Source: Penaeicola halotolerans (GTDB lineage Bacteria; Bacteroidota; Bacteroidia; Cytophagales; Cyclobacteriaceae). Taken from it: 64,000 nucleotides of DNA. This document shows, piece by piece, positions 63,601 to 64,000 of the stretch. Under the pieces are notes generated by a model that saw nothing but the letters and a program-made list of their open reading frames with translations, was not told where the DNA came from and did not search any database. The stretch's first letter is position 1. Every line of letters starts with the position of its first letter. A program made the translations under genes and the position numbers. The stretch is taken from contig NZ_JAEAGO010000005.1 of assembly GCF_016464625.1 (NCBI RefSeq), forward strand, positions 160,849 through 224,848, read 5' to 3'.

Positions 63601-64000
63601 TAAAACCTACCTCTTCTAAACCTGCATTGATAGCTGTAAAGGTATCATCCCCATTATTACGATAAATCCTACTGATTTGATCACTTGCACTAGAACCCGT
63701 CAATAAAATATCTAAATCACCATCCCCATCATAATCTCCCCAGGCTACAGAACTATACCCTACACCTTCTAAACCTGCATTGATAGCTGTAAAAGTGTCG
63801 TCTCCATTATTGCGATAAACCCGACTGATTAACTGAAGACTTGCATTAAAACCTGTTAATAAAATATCCAAATCACCATCACCATCATAATCGCCCCAAG
63901 CTGCAGAACCATAATATACCCCCTCTAAACCTGCGTTAATGTCTTCAAAGGTATTGTCTCCATTATTGCGATAAACCCGACTGATTCGTCCACTTGCAGC
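59639..64000 (-). CDS. giant T9SS type B surface protein with FG-GAP/VCBS repeats, 5' end outside window
   Basis: The frame is open to the right edge, so 1453 residues are a C-terminal part; the signal peptide is not visible. From N to C: three visible FG-GAP/VCBS-like units (WGDYDGDGDLDILLTG, Ca-binding DxDGDGDxD), an FN3-like domain (VTLTWDAATDNSTP), seven more FG-GAP units, a second nearly identical FN3 domain, two YDG domains (DKVYDGDATAVV; DKVYDGTTVATL), an MBG domain, two 213-bp MBG-like units, a cadherin-like unit and the type B CTD. Probably an adhesin exported by T9SS, sharing the PorP partner; 186 bases separate it from the next giant gene. Confidence 0.9.
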   Translation of the reverse strand, partial: AASGRISRVYRNNGDNTFEDINAGLEGVYYGSAAWGDYDGDGDLDILLTGFNASLQLISRVYRNNGDDTFTAINAGLEGVGYSSVAWGDYDGDGDLDILLTGSSASDQISRIYRNNGDDTFTAINAGLEEVGFSSVAWGDYDGDGDLDILLTGRNASGQRVSRIYRNNLSENGTTYEVPIAPTNLSSSIDTVNRQVTLTWDAATDNSTPSASLSYNVYIREQGATDYITSPQALEADGWRLLPALGNAQLGTSYTWNFADSLAGKTFEWKVQAIDHGYLGGAFSATESFIPSLPSFEEIPTVLEGVDYSSVSWGDYDGDGDLDILLTGSSSSGLISRVYRNNGDDTFTAINAGLEGVIVSSAAWGDYDGDGDLDILITGRNASGQPISKVYRNNGDDTFTAINAGLEGLWYASVAWGDYDGDGDLDILLTGRNASNQRISRVYRNNGDETFTAIDAGLEGVDFGSVAWGDYDGDGDLDILITGRNASGQPISKVYRNNGDDTFTAINAGLEGVYVSSAAWGDYDGDGDLDILLTGQDASNQPISRVYRNNGDDTFTAINAGLEGVWYASVAWGDYDGDGDLDILLTGLTASNLRISRVYRNNGNETFTAIDAGLEGVDFGSVAWGDYDGDGDLDILLTGRKAGGQGISKIYRNNSVENGTTYAAPSAPTNLATTIDAINKQVTLSWDAATDNSTPSTSLSYNVYVREQGATDYRTSPQALEADGWRLLPAMGNAQLGTSYTWNFADSLAGKTFEWRVQAIDNGYLGGAFSTETSFEILPPKLTLSGTFEIADKVYDGDATAVVSSNALTLDGILLGAEDVTIESIEFSFADKQAGADKEVSITNITLGGTDAGIYMLDLSGAPTATADITPAELVLTGLAAEDKVYDGTTVATLTGTPSITPLGSDVVTVSGTAEGNFAQANVGTAIPVSVSGLSLSGADQGNYTLVLSNLSADITPATLTITVDAGQEKVFGTTDPIFTYVATGFATGDDVSLLSGTLARAAGEDVGTYAITQGSLAANANYSIDFTGADFTITPATITGISFADASFTYDGTEKSLAITGALPTGTTVSYANNGRTDAGTQEVTATITGANYTTLVLTADLTITPATITGITFEDASFTYDGTEKSLAITGALPTGTSVSYANNGRTDVGTQEVTATITGSNYTTLVLTADLMITPATPTLTWEDITATFGAADFSLTPPSSTSTGAFTYSIADTQVAIVTGNTISLRGLGTTTITASQAATTNYTAGTVSITLTVINAGPTAISISRTVFAANQDPNTPVATLSTTDADDTQHTYFLVMGAGDTDNEFFNIIDNGLYLNTAQLQALAGKSSVNIRIRSVDPAGNFFEQTFTLTREAPSVEEVFVPNTITPDGDGKNDAWIIPDLIHLPDVRIIVVDRDGRTIFETRDPSKAWDGLKDMQGASVNKGVYYYIIEIMENGRKRVLNGNVLVL
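60456..60881. repeat. two tandem 213-bp MBG-like units
   Basis: Same unit as at 54468-55319; landmarks at 60669 and 60882. The flanks on both sides match the first giant gene, so the two genes differ by two units at this point. Confidence 0.88.
61677..62030. repeat. FN3-like module copy 2
   Basis: Matches 63117-63480 along its length (both encode SLAGKTFEW.VQAID.GYLGGAFS and SPQALEADGWRLLPA). It is part of a larger FG-GAP plus FN3 duplication in the same gene. Confidence 0.8.
62035..63110. repeat. seven tandem 156-bp FG-GAP/VCBS units with 468-bp higher-order period
   Basis: Each unit has 52 codons (NNGDDTFTAINAGLEGV..SSVAWGDYDGDGDLDILLTGRNAS..ISRVYR). Variant signatures recur every third unit: CTGAGGCATACC at 62293 and 62761, GCTGCAGAACTAAC at 62445 and 62913, CAAAATCT at 62143 and 62611, each exactly 468 apart. 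Confidence 0.9.
63117..63480. repeat. FN3-like module copy 1
   Basis: Upstream (in gene order) copy of the FN3 module; see 61677-62030. Separates the two FG-GAP arrays. Confidence 0.8.
63488..64000. repeat. second FG-GAP/VCBS array, three units visible, continuing past the window
   Basis: Units with the same 52-residue pattern (GLEEVGFSSVAWGDYDGDGD, GLEGVGYSSVAWGDY, GLEGVYYGSAAWGDY). The last unit is cut by the window edge. Confidence 0.85.

Overview
The window looks like chromosomal DNA of a Bacteroidota bacterium, most likely of the Cytophagales type (marine or free-living). The evidence is the gene content: type IX secretion (T9SS) type B C-terminal sorting domains, PorP/SprF and PorE-like proteins, a TonB-dependent receptor with a carboxypeptidase-regulatory-like N-terminus, DUF4252 proteins behind an ECF sigma factor, and a DksA-like protein without the zinc cysteines. 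Shine-Dalgarno signals are weak, and several promoters fit the Bacteroidota -7 consensus TAnnTTTG. There are no transposases, phage genes, CRISPR arrays or plasmid functions. The only RNA genes and elements seen are one tRNA-Phe, a TPP riboswitch and a probable leader attenuator.

Layout. 1-8.8 kb is housekeeping: galE (5' end outside the window), a DPP-IV-type peptidase, thioredoxin, an alpha/beta hydrolase with dxs, scpA with an LPG-synthase-like flippase, and a YdeI-like protein. 8.8-11.4 kb holds a TonB-dependent receptor under a TPP riboswitch, probably the outer-membrane route for thiamine or a precursor. 11.4-21.3 kb holds cysS with an M28 peptidase, the rimP-nusA-infB translation/transcription operon behind a terminator-like leader hairpin, a small membrane protein, a THUMP-like methyltransferase and asd. 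21.3-27.2 kb is one giant secreted protein of Ig-like and lamin-tail domains. 27.4-30 kb carries dksA-like, scpB and rluB-like genes. 30-33.3 kb has a lipoprotein and an ECF sigma/anti-sigma/DUF4252/DUF4252 operon, followed by tRNA-Phe. 33.7-44.1 kb has a membrane Fe-S protein with a CCG-domain partner, a conserved unknown, a PorE-like OmpA lipoprotein, purM, a ceramidase-like protein, a CrtI-family desaturase and an MltF-like lytic transglycosylase. 44.2-50.6 kb is a complete RND efflux operon led by an alpha/beta hydrolase. 50.8-51.3 kb is a CHY zinc-finger gene.

The most distinctive region is 51.3-64 kb. An OmpA-like gene and a PorP/SprF gene lie downstream of, and in the same direction as, two giant type B T9SS substrates. 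The two giants share an almost identical 3' kilobase in exact register (offset 5988 bp) and contain in-frame tandem arrays: 213-bp MBG-like units (four versus two copies) and 156-bp FG-GAP/VCBS-like units with a 468-bp higher-order period. This looks like a SprB/SprF-type surface adhesin locus that diversifies by recombination. The second giant gene runs off the right edge.

Most genes are compactly packed. Many gene ends, convergent pairs especially, are marked by strong hairpin terminators. No gene-free stretch exceeds 300 bases.
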